A stretch of 64,000 nucleotides of DNA from Tubulanus polymorphus (taxonomy: Eukaryota; Nemertea; Palaeonemertea; Tubulaniformes; Tubulanidae), in the NCBI RefSeq assembly GCF_964204645.1, contig NC_134030.1, forward strand, positions 21,085,110-21,149,109, read 5' to 3'. The notes beneath the pieces were generated by a model that was not told the origin of the DNA, did no database searches, and saw nothing but the letters and a program-made list of their open reading frames with translations. A program made the position numbers and the translations under genes. Positions within the stretch are counted from its first letter, which is position 1; the number at the start of each line of letters is the position of its first letter. Of this stretch, positions 30,530 to 42,767 are shown in pieces.

Positions 30530-31940
30530 TGATGACTAGAGTTTCTATCACATTCAAAAATCAGGAATTTCTAAGGCTGTTGTTTCAATATTTCCCATTT
30601 GGCAAATTTGAACGAATATAAAGTTCTCGATTCAGTAACAATTCCTGCTCTATTGTGATAAGTGTTGACAGGAACGTTCGTGGGCAGTAGTTTCAAAAGG
30701 AACATTTTCCATCGAAAAAGGCATCTTTATCGCTTAACTTGTACGTTTGAAATCGAGCTAGCTTCTGAATCAGCGATTCTCTATAAAGTCTTTAATTTCT
30801 AGAAAGCTACTTGGCCTGAATTCGCCCTGGGTGTTGAATGTTGTTGAATCATCTCAGAGGTTCTTCTCAAACCCACAGTAGTAGTCGCGCGTATAGCTTG
30901 AGTTATCTTTATGGAAATCTGTGCATGCCTTATCCCTTGTGGGTATCGGCAAATTAGGAAATACCGCGCTGGATATTATTCAAATATCTTATGGAATATT
31001 GGAGTGTAGATTCCCGGGGCTATGTGCGGGACCGCACTCGGGGCTATAGGTCAGGACTCTGTCGGGTTGAAAGCCATGTGTTCATTCATGCAGGATTGCA
31101 GTCAAGGAAATCATTTGATCTTATTCGATATGACTTTATATACAGGACTTTAATAACCATGGTATTCTGCAAGGATACATGCTGGGGCCCACAGCAATCT
31201 TGTGAGAAATCCCGGAAAAAGTCGAAATTGTGCCACTTCGAGACAATTAGCCCTTTGCTAACTTATTAAATAATTTTACCCTAAAATTATTCAGGAGGAT
31301 CCCTATCCCTTGCTGTGTATTCACTCTTGTTTAGTTCCACACGTCAAGATCCCAGTACCATGGTTCTGACCTCAGTTCCACAGTTCAGAACCCAGTTCCG
31401 CAGTCCAGACTTATGTCCAAAATAGATCTTAGATCTTAAGACTGGCCTTAGATTAGGTATAGAACTAAAGATAGTCTTAGCACCAGGTCCACAGTTGGAC
31501 CGGCTTTAATTTGATTACATTATTAAAATTTTACATCGATCAATGAGCTCTTTTCTAATATACGAAATAAACATTTTACCTCATTACAGCAAACAGTAGC
31601 TACACAAATTTAAGTTGATTGAAAATATTAGTAGTTATTACGAGTATGAATTGTACTGTTTTACTGTAAAACCCATGTTCACGATGATTAAACCGCGAAG
31701 TCTTTTGTTTAGCGGCCGGGGACCAGATGTTCGATTCATTACATTCATCCCTGTGTTCAGCGACGTTGCGGCTGAGCTGTTGTTAATTTCGTAAATACAC
31801 ACACCACTGGTCTGCACAACAGTCTCGTATTGAGCTGTGTTATTAGCTGCTGCCGTATGCATTTCCTTTGTGGTAGATGTATGCTCTGCAACGTGCGAGT
31901 TTTACAGCCATTTCTTCATCTACTGCACCAATGAACTTCT
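30530..31940. other. Mostly unique stretch, no gene called
   Basis: Contains diverged repeat pieces at 31330-31500 (cagttccacagttcag, gtcttagatcttaagactgg). An ATG-started frame of 74 codons at 31862-31638 (-) is complex in composition but unrecognised. Confidence 0.35.
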
Positions 31941-32053
31941 CAGGATCCAGTTCCGCGGTTCTAAGTTAGAGTTAACTCTGAGTTGAATTTAGTTCATTTC
32001 AATGAGTTATCTCAGAGTCAAGTATTAACTCACAACTGTGGAACTGGGTCCAG
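31941..32053. mobile_element. Palindromic element, GGATCCAGTTCCACAGTT family, copy 2
   Basis: Left ggatccagttccgcggttct and right cacaactgtggaactgggtc; inner gttaactctgagttgaa / tctcagagtcaagtattaa. Same structure and length as copy 1. Confidence 0.82.
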
Positions 32054-32064
32054 GGCACCAGATA

Positions 32065-32560
32065 ATCTGTTCGTTATAACCGATAGTTCTATATACAGCG
32101 GAACCTCGTTACAACGAACTTCAGGAGACCAGAAAATCTGTTCGTTATAACTGATAGTTTTATATACAGCGGAACCTCGTTACAACGAACTTCAGGAGAC
32201 CAGAAAATCTGTTCGTGATAACCGATAGTTCTATATACAGCGGAACCTCGTTACAACGAACTTCAGGGGACCAGAAAATCTGTTCGCTATAACCGATAGT
32301 TCTATATACAGCGGAACCTCGTTACAACGAACTTCAGGAGACCAGAAAATCTGTTCGTTATAACCGATAGTTCTATATACAGCGGAACCTCGTTACAACG
32401 AACTTCAGGGGACCAGAAAATCTGTTCGCTATAACCGATAGTTCTATATACAGCGGAACCTCGTTACAACGAACTTCAGGAGACCAGAAAATCCGTTCGT
32501 TATAACCGATATTTTTATATACAGCGGAACCTCGTTACAACGAACTTCAGGGCATCAGAA
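32065..32560. repeat. 71-bp tandem array, cggaacctcgttacaacgaa
   Basis: Seven units with 71-bp spacing (cagcgg at 32096 and 32167). Units also hold tctgttcgttataaccgata. Confidence 0.95.
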
Positions 32561-32815
32561 AAACTAGCGCTAACATTTTGAGCGATGGTTGATTTTTCCC
32601 GTGATATTTCAGTTGTCATAAATCGGCATATTGTCAGCGTTGTTGAGGTTGTTTATGTTCCCCGAGGGCCGCCCGGTAATGCGCTTGTAATTCTTGATCA
32701 GATTATTTCATAAAAATCATTTGGCGCCGCTAGAGTTTTTCGCAATCGGCGCTAATGCGAAGACGGGGGTTCTGATTGGAGAACTGCGAGGAAATGAATT
32801 CCCGCCGAAAAAAAC

Positions 32816-33086
32816 GATTGGATCCATAAGATAAAAACCCACTATCTACGAGAATTTAAAAACAAAATTTTTTTATTCGAACAATCTAAAATATATATAA
32901 TACACGACATTTCGATCTCACCCTAGAGATCATTGTCAGGTTTCACCTGTCGTGTGTTTCATATATTTTAGATTGTTCGAAATTTCCTGTTTTTAAATTC
33001 TTTCAATCTGTAGAGAGTGGGATTCTATCTTATTATCCGTTCACCACGTTTCAGTGTACAGGTTATCGGTCTATGATTGGATCCAT
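32816..33086 (+). mobile_element. Snapback element with 12-bp target duplication, copy B
   Basis: The direct repeat gattggatccat (32816-32827 and 33075-33086) flanks 32828-33074. It starts aagataaaaacccactat, as copy A does, and ends ggttatcggtctat. Long arms around acaatctaaaatatat are inverted. The centre holds a second hairpin, cacgacatttcgatctcacc / ggtttcacctgtcgtg, absent from the shorter copy A. Confidence 0.8.
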
Positions 33087-33519
33087 TTTCTTGTCGGCTT
33101 TCGCGAGCTCGGAATTCACGCGAAAACTGAGTTCAAGTCGGATCGGTAACTGCTTGAATTAACTATTGTTCCTCGGCGTGAGAAAATGTGTAATAAATTC
33201 GGAAAGATTACGCGAATTCGAATCCTGAGTTCGTTCGTCATCAATCCGCGAGCCCTTTAAAGATCGGGCTCGCCGATGATCTCTCGGCCTCTATACCACA
33301 GCATCGATCGCAGATTAGCTGATCTTTCTATTATGATGGTCGCGTAGGATAAGATTTATACATTTTCACAGCCGCGTGCGATCAATATTGGTCTCTTACC
33401 CTGAGACGTGTATACACACACAGCGCTATACACGCACTACATCACCGAAACTACCTTCACATCGCTATCAGATATACTACCTTTAATCAACACTGAACCC
33501 ACAATTCTGAATCATATCA
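33087..33519. other. Unique stretch, no gene
   Basis: CpG-containing single-copy sequence. The (CA)-like run near 33410 is short. No exon supported. Confidence 0.35.
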
Positions 33520-33885
33520 CAGTTTCACAGTTTTGTGGGTCTAATTTGTCTACAAACCCAGTTCCGCAGTTGTGTGGGTTTAATGTGACTGAACCCAGTT
33601 CCACAGTTGTGTGGGTTTAATTTGACTGAACCCAGTTCCACAGTTATGTGGGTTTAATTTGACTCTGAACTCAGTTCCACAGTTGTGTGGGTTAAATTTG
33701 ATTCTGGACCCAGTTCCACAGTTGTGTGGGTTTAATTTGACTCTTAACACAGTTCCACAGTTGTGTGGGTTTAATTTGACTCTGAAACCCAGTTCCACAG
33801 TTTGTAGTGAACCCAGTTCCACAGTTTGTCGTGAACCCAGTTCCACAGTTTGTAGTGAACCCAGTTCCACAGTTTGTCGTGAACC
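33520..33885. repeat. 39-bp array, second site, with a 24-bp sub-array
   Basis: 39-bp units as at 9225. From about 33788 it changes to 24-bp units gtgaacccagttccacagtt/tgt(a/c), four copies alternating tagt and cgt endings. Confidence 0.92.
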
Positions 33886-34339
33886 CCTGTCGGGACAACT
33901 CCAGTTTTTATAATCAGCCTGTAATTCAATGCGATCTTGCTACTCCTACATTTCACGAATTCGATTATGTCTTTGAGAGGTGGCGTACATCGGCGTAAAT
34001 CTCGACTTGACGCCAAAACCGAATCCGATACCGTTTGATCACCGTTTGTTAAGCGCTACTCGGGGGATAATTCGATCGGACTGGTTAATAGGAAACGGCG
34101 TATAACGACTCGGGATCGAGATTCGATTTGCGACCGAGGTCCGCGCGATTCATCGATACCGAATCTAGCCGTAAAATTGCTATCTTATATTTACTGGTAT
34201 AATAGAATGATTGAATGATCGACATCTCGCGAAACGTCTTAAACGGCATCAGTTCAATAAATGGTGATCTTTGACGCTGTTTTGCTGTTCTACGATCAAA
34301 AGGGACGAGAGAGAGAATGTAGATAGTGTATTGTTGATC
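33886..34339. other. Unique stretch, no gene
   Basis: CpG-containing, single copy. The frame on the minus strand (34085-34423) overlaps the satellite edge and is not supported. Confidence 0.35.
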
Positions 34340-35075
34340 GTTTTTAATTGAAAATGAACTACAAACACCAGATATTAGACATTTTATCAGAACACTTTCA
34401 AAAACTGATCGTCCACACTTCACATGTGTTCAGTGCTTCACCTGAGACATTTTTAATTGAAAATGAACTACAAACATCAGACATTAGACATTTTATCAGA
34501 ACACTTTCAAAAACTGATCGTCCACACTTCACATGTGTTCAGTGCTTCACCTGAGACATTTTTAATTGAAAATGAACTACAAACACCAGACATTAGACAT
34601 TTTATCAGCTCACTTTCAAACTGATCGTCCACACTTCACATGTGTTCAGTGCTTCACCTGAGACATTTTTAATCGAAAATGAACTACAAACACCAGATAT
34701 TAGACATTTTATCAGCACACTTTCAAAAACTGATCGTCCACACTTCACATGTGTTCAGTGCTTCACCTGAGACATTTTTAATTGAAAATGAACTACAAAC
34801 ACCAGATATTAGACATTTTATCAGCTCACTTTCAAACTGATCGTCCACACTTCACATGTGTTCAGTGCTTCACCTGAGACATTTCTATTTGAAAATGAAC
34901 TACAAACACCAGATATTAGACATTTTATCAGCACACTTTCAAAAACTGATCGTCCACACTTCACATGTGTTCAGTGCTTCACCTGAGACATTTTTGATTG
35001 AAAATGAACTACAAACACCAGACATTAGACATTTTATCAGCGCACTTTCAAAAACTGTTCGTCCACACTTCAGAT
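34340..35075 (+). repeat. 109-bp satellite array 2
   Basis: About seven units in + orientation, two of them 107 bp because ttcaaactgatc replaces ttcaaaaactgatc. Inverted relative to array 1. Confidence 0.95.
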
Positions 35076-35538
35076 GACACTTTCAAATAAGGTGAATGCC
35101 TGAAGGATTCCCAGGCTGTAACAGATTGATATACACATCATTGAACTTAGCTCATATATTCTGACTCACATCTCACATGGCCTTGTGTTAGTTAGTCTGT
35201 GGTCAATCCTAGAGCTGTACCTGCCAGTGTAAATCAGCTACTGGTCAATCAATCTATGTTTACTTACTGGTCAGTATTTACAGCTGTTGTTCTGATAGTC
35301 TAACATGGTTTATTCGTACCTCCGATTTCTAGAATCAACCCCTGGCATGCGTTGGTATCTCCGGTGTACTGGAACCGTGGCAGTTTCTTTACCCTCAGGT
35401 TCATATAGAAACACTTTTCTCGTTTATAACAAAGAGTTTTATAACAAGTAAAATGATTTATTTTTCACAAGCGTTTCGTGTATTTGTTCTGGAAATCTAG
35501 TTTATTTGTATTCAAGGTCGGGTTATCTGAGTCGGTAA

Positions 35539-36540
35539 GAGGGAGTGAGAGAGAGAGAACGGAATGAGAGAGAAGAGAGGGAAAGAAAGGAATATATGTG
35601 AGAAGAGGGGAGGGGGATTAGAGAGAGCTCTGGGAGAGGGAAAGAGGAAAGGGGAGGGAAAAGGGAAGTTTGATGCTGTGAGGGGGAGGGGTATATTAGA
35701 GTATGGAGGACATGGAAGTAAGGCAGCTGAAAGAGATAAGACAGGGGAGAGGGAAGTGGGAGAGGGAAGGAGGGAGAGGAGAGACAGGGAGGGGAGAGAG
35801 GGTGAGAGAGAGATAGGGGAGAGGGAGGGGGAGAGAGGGAGGGAGAGAGAGGGGAGATAGGGGAGAGGGAGGGAGATAGGGGAGAGGGAGGGGGAGAGGG
35901 ATGGAGGGAGAGGAGAGACAGGGAGGGGAGAGAGGGAGAGAGAGAGATAGGGGAGAGGGAGGGGGAGAGAGGGAGGGAGAGAGAGGGGAGATAGGGGAGA
36001 GGGAGGGAGATAGGGGAGAGGGAGGGGGAGAGGGATGGAGGGAGAGGAGAGACAGGGAGGGAGAGAGAGATAGGGGAGAGAGAGAGAGAGATAGGGGAGA
36101 TGGGAGGGGGAGAGAGAGATAGGGGGGAGAGAGAGATAGGGGAGATGGGAGGGGGAGAGAGAGATAGGGGGGAGAGAGAGCGAGAGAGGAGAGAGATAGG
36201 GGGGAGAGATAGGGGGGAGAGAGAGATAGGGGAGAGAGAGATAGGGGAGAGAGAGGGAGGGAGAGAGGAGAGAGATAGGGAAGAGAGAGGGGGAGATAGG
36301 GGGAGAGAGAGATAGGGGAGAGAGAGATAGGGGAGAGAGATAGGGGGAGAGAGAGATAGGGGAGAGAGAGGGAGGGAGAGAGGAGAGAGATAGGGAAGAG
36401 AGAGGGGGAGATAGGGGGAGAGAGAGATAGGGGAGAGAGAGATAGGGGAGAGAGAGGAGAGAGAGGGGGAGATAGGGGAGAGAAATAGGGGGAGAGGGAG
36501 AATGGAGACAGAAGAGAGGGATGAGAGGGAGAGGATATTT
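35539..36540. repeat. 1-kb polypurine (GGGAGA) tract
   Basis: Almost only A and G, in units such as agagagataggggagagag, with internal tandem duplications (about 35790-35900 is nearly repeated at 35910-36050). The minus-strand frames of about 350 codons are low-complexity artefacts. Confidence 0.95.
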
Positions 36541-36990
36541 TTCTTCTCCACTAAAGTTGTAACCCATTTTGATCTTCCCTTCTACGCAGCACTGAAAAGA
36601 GAAGAATAATCATTTCCGGGAATTCTACCCGTATGAACGTACGTTCTCACATACAAGTACGTGGTGTATGTCGAGTACACGTACAAGTATTGTTGGGTAT
36701 CACACATTTCTGTATGATGATATATGCGTATGCTTGTATTTTTGTATCTGACGCGTTAAAACGAGATGTTGTTTTATGAAGCCGAGTTTCTTGAATTATT
36801 GCGCGTATCTTTCCCCCTGGCTGCGTCGAAAACTAACGAAAATCGTATTTTTTTTTTTTCAAAACCACCGAAACAGTTCCGATTTAGGAGGAGTCTACTA
36901 TAGTGTATACTGATATGAAAGTGATGCAGACGCTTCCTTGAAATTTTTGAATTTTTCCTGTTAAAACTGCTTATATCCAGGAATGACTGA
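36541..36990. other. Unique stretch with a fragment of the 47-bp MITE satellite
   Basis: Mostly single copy. About 36955-36995 reads ctgttaaaactgcttatatc and aggaatgactgatctgt, an isolated piece of the CAGGGTCCCTAC family. Confidence 0.5.
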
Positions 36991-37380
36991 TCTGTATATC
37001 ATAATCTTTGAGCGTCGATGCGCCTGTTTCGCAATTGATTAATTAGGCGGTCGTTAATTGCTAATTAGCGCGTCGCAAATTGTCTTATTGTCATTGGTTG
37101 ATTCGTGCTTTATCTTTTTGTTCCCGTCGGACCGCGACTGACTGACTGACCGATTGACCGATCGCGACTAACCATCAATTAACAACAACAACAAACAGCG
37201 GAAACTTCCTCTCTTTGCCAAATTACCTTTGATTAACGAAGAGAGGGTACCCCTGGGGGGGACGCGCAGGGGGAAGCTCCCCTCGCTTGTTTGCGCTCAT
37301 GCAACACCTAATTAACTCTGATAAGGTCTATTCTTGTTCTGCGCGCTGAATAGGTGTTCGCCGACAACTCTTGTGGTAGC
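36991..37380. promoter_or_regulatory. Candidate regulatory island rich in TAAT and FOX/T-box-like words
   Basis: Single-copy sequence with aattgattaattaggcgg, gttaattgctaattagcg, catcaattaacaacaac, cacctaattaactctg and aataggtgtt. The clustering of homeodomain-type cores between repeat blocks suggests an enhancer. This is inference from word content only. Confidence 0.3.
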
Positions 37381-37559
37381 GTCTGTCCCTTCGGTGCGTT
37401 CTTCACTTGTACATCCGGCTAATTTGATTCATTTGGTTGATTCCTTCTAGCTCGCCGCCGGATTCAACCAGGAATCTCGTTCTTGTTTGCGTTGGTTAAC
37501 TGGAGACACCCAGTTATATCTGAGTTCAGTTTCGATCTAACAGTTGAAACTAGTACAAC

Positions 37560-37690
37560 TCAGAGAAACTCTCTTTTTAACTCTCGTTTCTGAATTGTGG
37601 AACTGGTTCTTCCACTGTGGAACTAGTTATGCCACTGTGGAATTGGACCTTGAACTGTGGAACTAGTTCTTGAAATTGGCCCGGGCTGAA
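37560..37690. repeat. Degenerate 'tgtggaactggttctt' repeats
   Basis: Four units of about 24 bp, ccactgtggaactagttatg and variants. Confidence 0.8.
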
Positions 37691-37975
37691 GAAGCAGCTC
37701 GTGGGCAGAGGGACCAGCTCGTGGGCAGAGGGACCAGCTCATGGGCTGAGGAATCGGCTCTTGGGCTGAGGAACCGGCTCTTGGGCTGAGGAACCAGCTC
37801 TTTGGCTGAGGAACTGGCTCTTGGGCTGAGGAACCAGCTCTTGGGCTAAGGAACCAGCTCTTTGGCAGAGGAACCGGCTCTTGGGCTGATGAACCGGCTC
37901 TTGGGCTGATGAACTGGCTCTTGGACTGATGAACCGGATCTTGGGCTGATGAACCAGCTCATGGGCTGTTTAACT
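37690..37975. repeat. 20-bp tandem array, ctcttgggctgaggaaccgg
   Basis: About 14 units with 20-bp spacing. Sub-types with gcagaggga, gctgagga and gctgatga lie in blocks. Confidence 0.92.
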
Positions 37976-38327
37976 TGTCTTTGAGAACCAGCCCCTACAG
38001 TGTTCATTTCTTTACATGAAAAATGAAATCCATCCAAAAAAACCACTAACATCATCATGTTGACTGAGCTGAGCTTCTTTATTGGCGTCATTTCAGGTGT
38101 CGTCGGCCATTTTGTATTTCCGGGACGAGCTCAGTGGTTATTAGTGAATCTAGTAATAAGGAAGTGAGGTAGATCTATCGCTGTACACTGGCAGAGACTG
38201 TGAACACGCTATGATTTATTAGATTTTCTCACTCTCGCGACTAATCGCGAATTCTCAACGAGAATTTCTTGCGTTATTATCGGATCGGTCCATTACGCAA
38301 TTTCAGCCTCGGATTTTTACTTCCATA

Positions 38328-38475
38328 TGCCTCTTAGAGAACCTCAATACCTCCTAGACAACCTCACTACCTCCTTCTAAACCTCAATACCTCCTAGACA
38401 ACCTCTCTGTCTCCTTCTAAACCTCAATAACTCCTAGACAACCTCACTACCTCCTTCTAAACCTCACTACTTCCC
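38328..38475. repeat. Tandem repeats, cctcactacctccttctaaa
   Basis: Five or so units of about 32-33 bp alternating ctcctagacaa and ctccttctaaa. Confidence 0.85.
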
Positions 38476-39197
38476 TTCAAATATTTCAACTTTTAAATCG
38501 AGTCACATTTCACGTGTGCATCTGGTGCTAAGCCACAACTGTGGAAATCCACAACTGTGGAAGTGGAGCTGCATCTTAAAAAATCTTGCTCGGCCAAATC
38601 TTGACCCTCAATCGAGGAACTGAGGTGAAAAATTGGGTTGGTAGAATACAGGACAGCAACTCGCGAGGCTTCCCGCTGACTTCAATAACTCCAATCTATA
38701 GCTTTTAAACTCACAGACTTTAATTCTCCTTCACGGGGCAGAATATGAAATTGTGTATTTCTATACAGGGGGAGTGGGGAGGGGGAGGGAGAGGGGGGTG
38801 TTATAGTGAATGTGTAGCGTGCGTCGATGTCTGAATAATCGAGTTAATATAAACTTAGGTTTATTAATAACCGCCGCACCGAGGGGATAAAACTCATTTG
38901 ATTTCTCAGCTGCTGCTGCTGCTGCTGCTGCTATGGCAGACGTCTCCTTCGTCGTTCGTCGACACGCGTTTAAACTGAAACGCACCGTGTAATTGTAGTC
39001 GCCGTGGAAACCAGTTGACGTACTGACGGACGGACAGACTGTTTCCGGTCGTGTGTCCGGGGTTATTTATTCCTGGGGTAATTATTCGAAATGGTGCTGC
39101 CTAATTTAGGGCATCATAGTCCGCCGTTTCGCGTATACGACAGGCTGTATGTCCGCTTGCTAAGTCGACTATAGTCCATTTTGCAATGGATGAGACC
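38476..39197. other. Mostly unique stretch, short (GCTGCT)n
   Basis: Holds a (CTG)7 run at about 38910-38931 and CpG-containing single-copy sequence (38950-39180). No gene supported. Confidence 0.4.
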
Positions 39198-39690
39198 TGG
39201 GGCCAGTTGCGCAGTCGTGACTTAAGTCCATAAAAAATGGTCTTAAATCTTAAGACTGGTCTCAAGTTGTTAGATCGGCTATATACCTAAGTTGGTCTTA
39301 GACTGGTCCTAAGTCCTAGCCATGTCTTTTCAACTGGACCCAGGAACTCAGTTGCGCATCTACAGGGACTCACCAGTCTATGGCTAGGCCAGGGACTCGA
39401 AGTTCAAAAGTGGTCTTAAACCTTAAGACTGGTCTCAAGTTGTTAGATCGGCTATATAACTAAGTTGGTCTTAGACTGGTCCTAAGTCCTAGCCATGTCT
39501 TTTCAACTGGACCCAGGAACTCAGTTGCGCATCTACAGGGACTCAACAGTCTGTGGCTAGGCCAGGGACTCGAAGTTCAAAAGTGGTCTTAAACCTTAAG
39601 ACCGGTCTCAAGTTGTTAGATTGGTAACAGAACCAAGTTGGTCTAAGACAGGTCTTAAGTCTAAGCCATGTTTTTGCAACAGGCCCCGTG
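39198..39690. mobile_element. Palindromic MITE duplicated in tandem (178-bp unit)
   Basis: 39198-39336 is a copy of the 21392 family, gggccagttgcgcagtcgtg to the ggaccc end. A 178-bp segment containing gttagatcggctatata and caactggacccaggaactca is then repeated (39290 and 39468), giving two near-identical units and a third half. Confidence 0.85.
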
Positions 39691-40039
39691 TTATCCTGGA
39701 TATTTTGCTTGCTTTTGGTGTGCGTGTACCTCGTTTAGGACTTAACATATTCCCAAAAATCGCGGGCAACAACCGAATATGCGATATTATTCCAGTTCTT
39801 GGTAATACCTCATCCTGCGCGAGAATACACAATAATGGTAATAAACGTAATATGAATAATAGTAATAATATCGTAAATTGTGGTCGCGTTGAGTGTCGTC
39901 CGTTCGGTCGCGACTTGTCTCCTCAACCTCTAGAGAGAGAGAGAGATAGACGTACCACGCGACTGCGATGAATTTAATTCCGTTGCCTAGCGACACGACT
40001 ATTTCTCGAGTCGAGTGACAATCTGTTAATTTAGTCGCG

Positions 40040-40300
40040 TAGAATCAACTGACTGGTTGGCTAACTGGCTGGCTGACTGATCGACTGACTGACTGTCTGG
40101 CTGGCTGGCTGACTGAATGATCGACTGACTGTCTGGCTGGCTGGCTGGCTCGTGTGTCAGCTACGTGGCTGGCTGGCTGACTAGCTGGCTGACTGACTAG
40201 CTAACTGGCTGGCTGATTGACTGGCTTGTGTGTGAGCTGACTGGCTGGCTGGATTGTGTTCGCGCTAACTGGCTAACTGACTGGCCTATCAACCGACAGA
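40040..40300. repeat. (GGCT/GACT)n tetranucleotide tract
   Basis: gactgactgtctggctggct and similar, with short breaks. A smaller run is at 37135-37165. Confidence 0.9.
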
Positions 40301-40549
40301 CCGACTACCAACTGACCAGCTGATAGACAGACTGTCCGACTGACCAGCCAACGGACAGCCAGCCAGATTGACTAGCGAGCTTACCGGCTTCTGTGGAACT
40401 GGGTTCAAAATCACACCTGCAACTGAGTGAAACAGTTGTGTAACTGGGTTCCAGAGATTCACTCGTGAGCCGATGACTGAGTAGGAGTTTATCTCGATAG
40501 TCACAGACTGCTGCAACCCCTCGCGAGCGGCGTTCAATAAATAACCGGT

Positions 40550-40740
40550 CGCGATCGGATTAAAATCATTGATCGATTTATCAGTGACTAACAGACAGAC
40601 AGACAGAGAGAGAGGGGCTTAATTAAAATCACTGCTTTATTGTCGCAATCGGAATAAATCCTGTCTTAATTAATTGAAAGCTATCATTGTGAATTGTTGA
40701 ATTGTTGTCTGTGGCTGTTCAGTCTGGGGTAGATACGAGA
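40550..40740. promoter_or_regulatory. Candidate regulatory island (TTAATTAA, GCTTTATTGTC)
   Basis: Single-copy sequence with gggcttaattaaaatcac, gtcttaattaattgaaag and ctatcattgtgaattg. Inference from homeodomain- and Sox-like words only. Confidence 0.25.
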
Positions 40741-40982
40741 CTCGCTGCTCGGGGACGGCGAGGCTGCAGTCACTATCAGACCCTCACGTACCCTGTAATG
40801 ATGCAGACGCTTCCTCAAATATGAAATGTTCGCCTTAACGACTCCTTATCTCCAGGAGTGACTGATCTGCGGGGAACCCATCGGTACCTTTTTTAGTTTT
40901 CCTGCCGCAATCGCGCTGAAATTCTGAAAACTGCCTGCATTTACAAATTTAAATCAATCGTTGAAATTTGTTCCGTTTTTTC

Positions 40983-41227
40983 GAAAAAGGTCAGAAAATC
41001 ATCTATCGATATATCGGACGACCTTTTAAACTTTGGAACTGCTTACCAGATGCAATTAAATCTAGTCATTCTACTGATGTTTTTAAATCGCAACTTAAAA
41101 CCCATTTGTTCACTAAAGCTTTTAACTAATGATGTAAATTGTTTTTTTTTTCTATCTTCATGTTTAAATTGTGTTTTTATATTGTAAAGCCAATGAGCAT
41201 ATTTTATATGGATTTTAGGCTCAATAA

Positions 41228-41263
<36 letters not shown>

Positions 41264-41264
41264 T
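40983..41264 (+). mobile_element. 5'-truncated non-LTR retrotransposon 3' end with (TTA)n tail
   Basis: 41001-41129 encodes the end of a LINE reverse transcriptase: RPFKLWNCLPDAIKSSHSTD and FKSQLKTHLFTKAFN, then TAA. The LWNxLPD...FKxxLKTHLF pattern is the usual C-terminus of CR1/L2/Jockey-type ORF2. A ~90-bp 3' UTR and a (TTA)11 tail (41227-41264) follow. Everything upstream of about 40983 is missing, so it is inactive. Confidence 0.85.
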
Positions 41265-41849
41265 AAAACCGTAGCCCTCGCTCTAAAAACTTATCCAAAC
41301 GCTTCGAATTGTATTCTTCTCTATCATCTCGCTGGTATTATAATAATACGACCGATTCTCGGCATATGTAGTTGAATTTGATCCGCCTGCCTCCCTGGCA
41401 AACATACACGGTTATCTGTCAATCAATACGCTCTCCCTGGAGAAGAAGTGGCTGATAGCTTATGCTTATGCCTTTTCTTTTTTATTTCTTTCTCTTAAAA
41501 AAATTCCGCTAGCGCGTAAAAATATCGGCGGCTGACTGTGAAATCGTGTAGTTGTTGTTTTTTTTGTGCTACGCAGTCAGTTTAGTTGAATTGGCAGTTC
41601 ACGGCGCGATTCTTTCTGCTGCTTTGAACTGACTGGATGTCGAACGTTTGGCACGGGATGCAATTTCGACAATTGTTTGGGTCAATTCGCGTCGGAAGTT
41701 TTGACGCAAGCGGCCGTTTTGCACAGTTTTGTGAGTGAGGATTTGATTTACAGTTGAAATGAGTTTACGAGTCAAATTTCAACAACGCCGAACCTAGTGA
41801 AATAGTTCGGGACCCGGATCCGCGGTGCTTTATCCACTTCCACAGTTCT

Positions 41850-42120
41850 GGATCCGGTCCCACGGATCTGGTTTCTGGACTCTGTTCCACAGTTCTATAT
41901 CCAGTTTCCATATCTAGTTCCACAGTTCACGACCCAGTTCCAGAACTGTGGAACTGAGTTCTGAACTGTGGAACTGGATTCAGAACTGCGAAACTGGATC
42001 CTGAACTGTGGAATTGGACTCAGAACTGTGGAACCGAGTCTGGAAGTTTGGTATTGTGGAACTGACTTTGGACTCCTGGAACTGTGGAACTGGGTCTAAA
42101 ACTAGGTCTTTATTCTGGGT
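41850..42120. repeat. Degenerate 'agttccacagttctgga' repeats, both orientations
   Basis: 41850-41945 reads ccagttccacagttc, then 41945-42090 reads gaactgtggaactgg, the reverse complement. A large foldback of the same family as 30419. Confidence 0.75.
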
Positions 42121-42767
42121 CTAAAACTAGGTCTTTATTCTTCATGTTGGCTCATAAACTCGAGGTCATTTTCTACACGTGGGATCTCCAGAGGTCTTAT
42201 TCTGAATGTCGTCTTTCTTAGATTCGTTTTCTACAGATACATACCAAACCACCGGGTCCTGGTAACTAGGCTTTCAATGTAAACTCGCAATAATATTTCC
42301 GTCAAGTGGAACCGAACCCCCAGCAGAACCCTGTATATTATATGCTCTGTATCTAATATCATTGAAGTGGTTGTTTTAAGCGTAATCGAAGTCATCCATT
42401 CCGTTAAAAATCTTACCGCACACAAACAAAAAAAATCAGTTAAAAATGCGGAGACCCGTGCGTGAAAATCAGTGAATTTATGCCGGCTCTTAGCGCATGA
42501 CAGCAATATGATATTTTGCACTGGTTTTTAGTTTATTGTTCGTAGCTGAATAATCGTGTCTCGGGGCTCGTGAAATGCTTCACACGTAGATATGAAGTGT
42601 GTTTATGCGTCGAGGGCTGTTTTTAGATTTTTATTTTTTTCGTGAGGAATTTTTTTATGTCAGGACACGAGAATTAGGTTTTATATTCATGGGTCGGTTC
42701 GCTTTGGGGATGTGGATTTATAGAAGTGATAAATCTGCATCCTGCATACTGCATCCCTTCAGAGATA
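42121..42767. other. Unique stretch, no gene
   Basis: A 96-codon frame at 42231-42521 (-) has no ATG-context or motif support. Nothing else seen. Confidence 0.35.

Noticed and set aside
35512-36567. Open frames of about 350 codons on the minus strand
   Set aside because: They consist only of Ser/Leu/Pro runs from a polypurine tract and are open in more than one frame.
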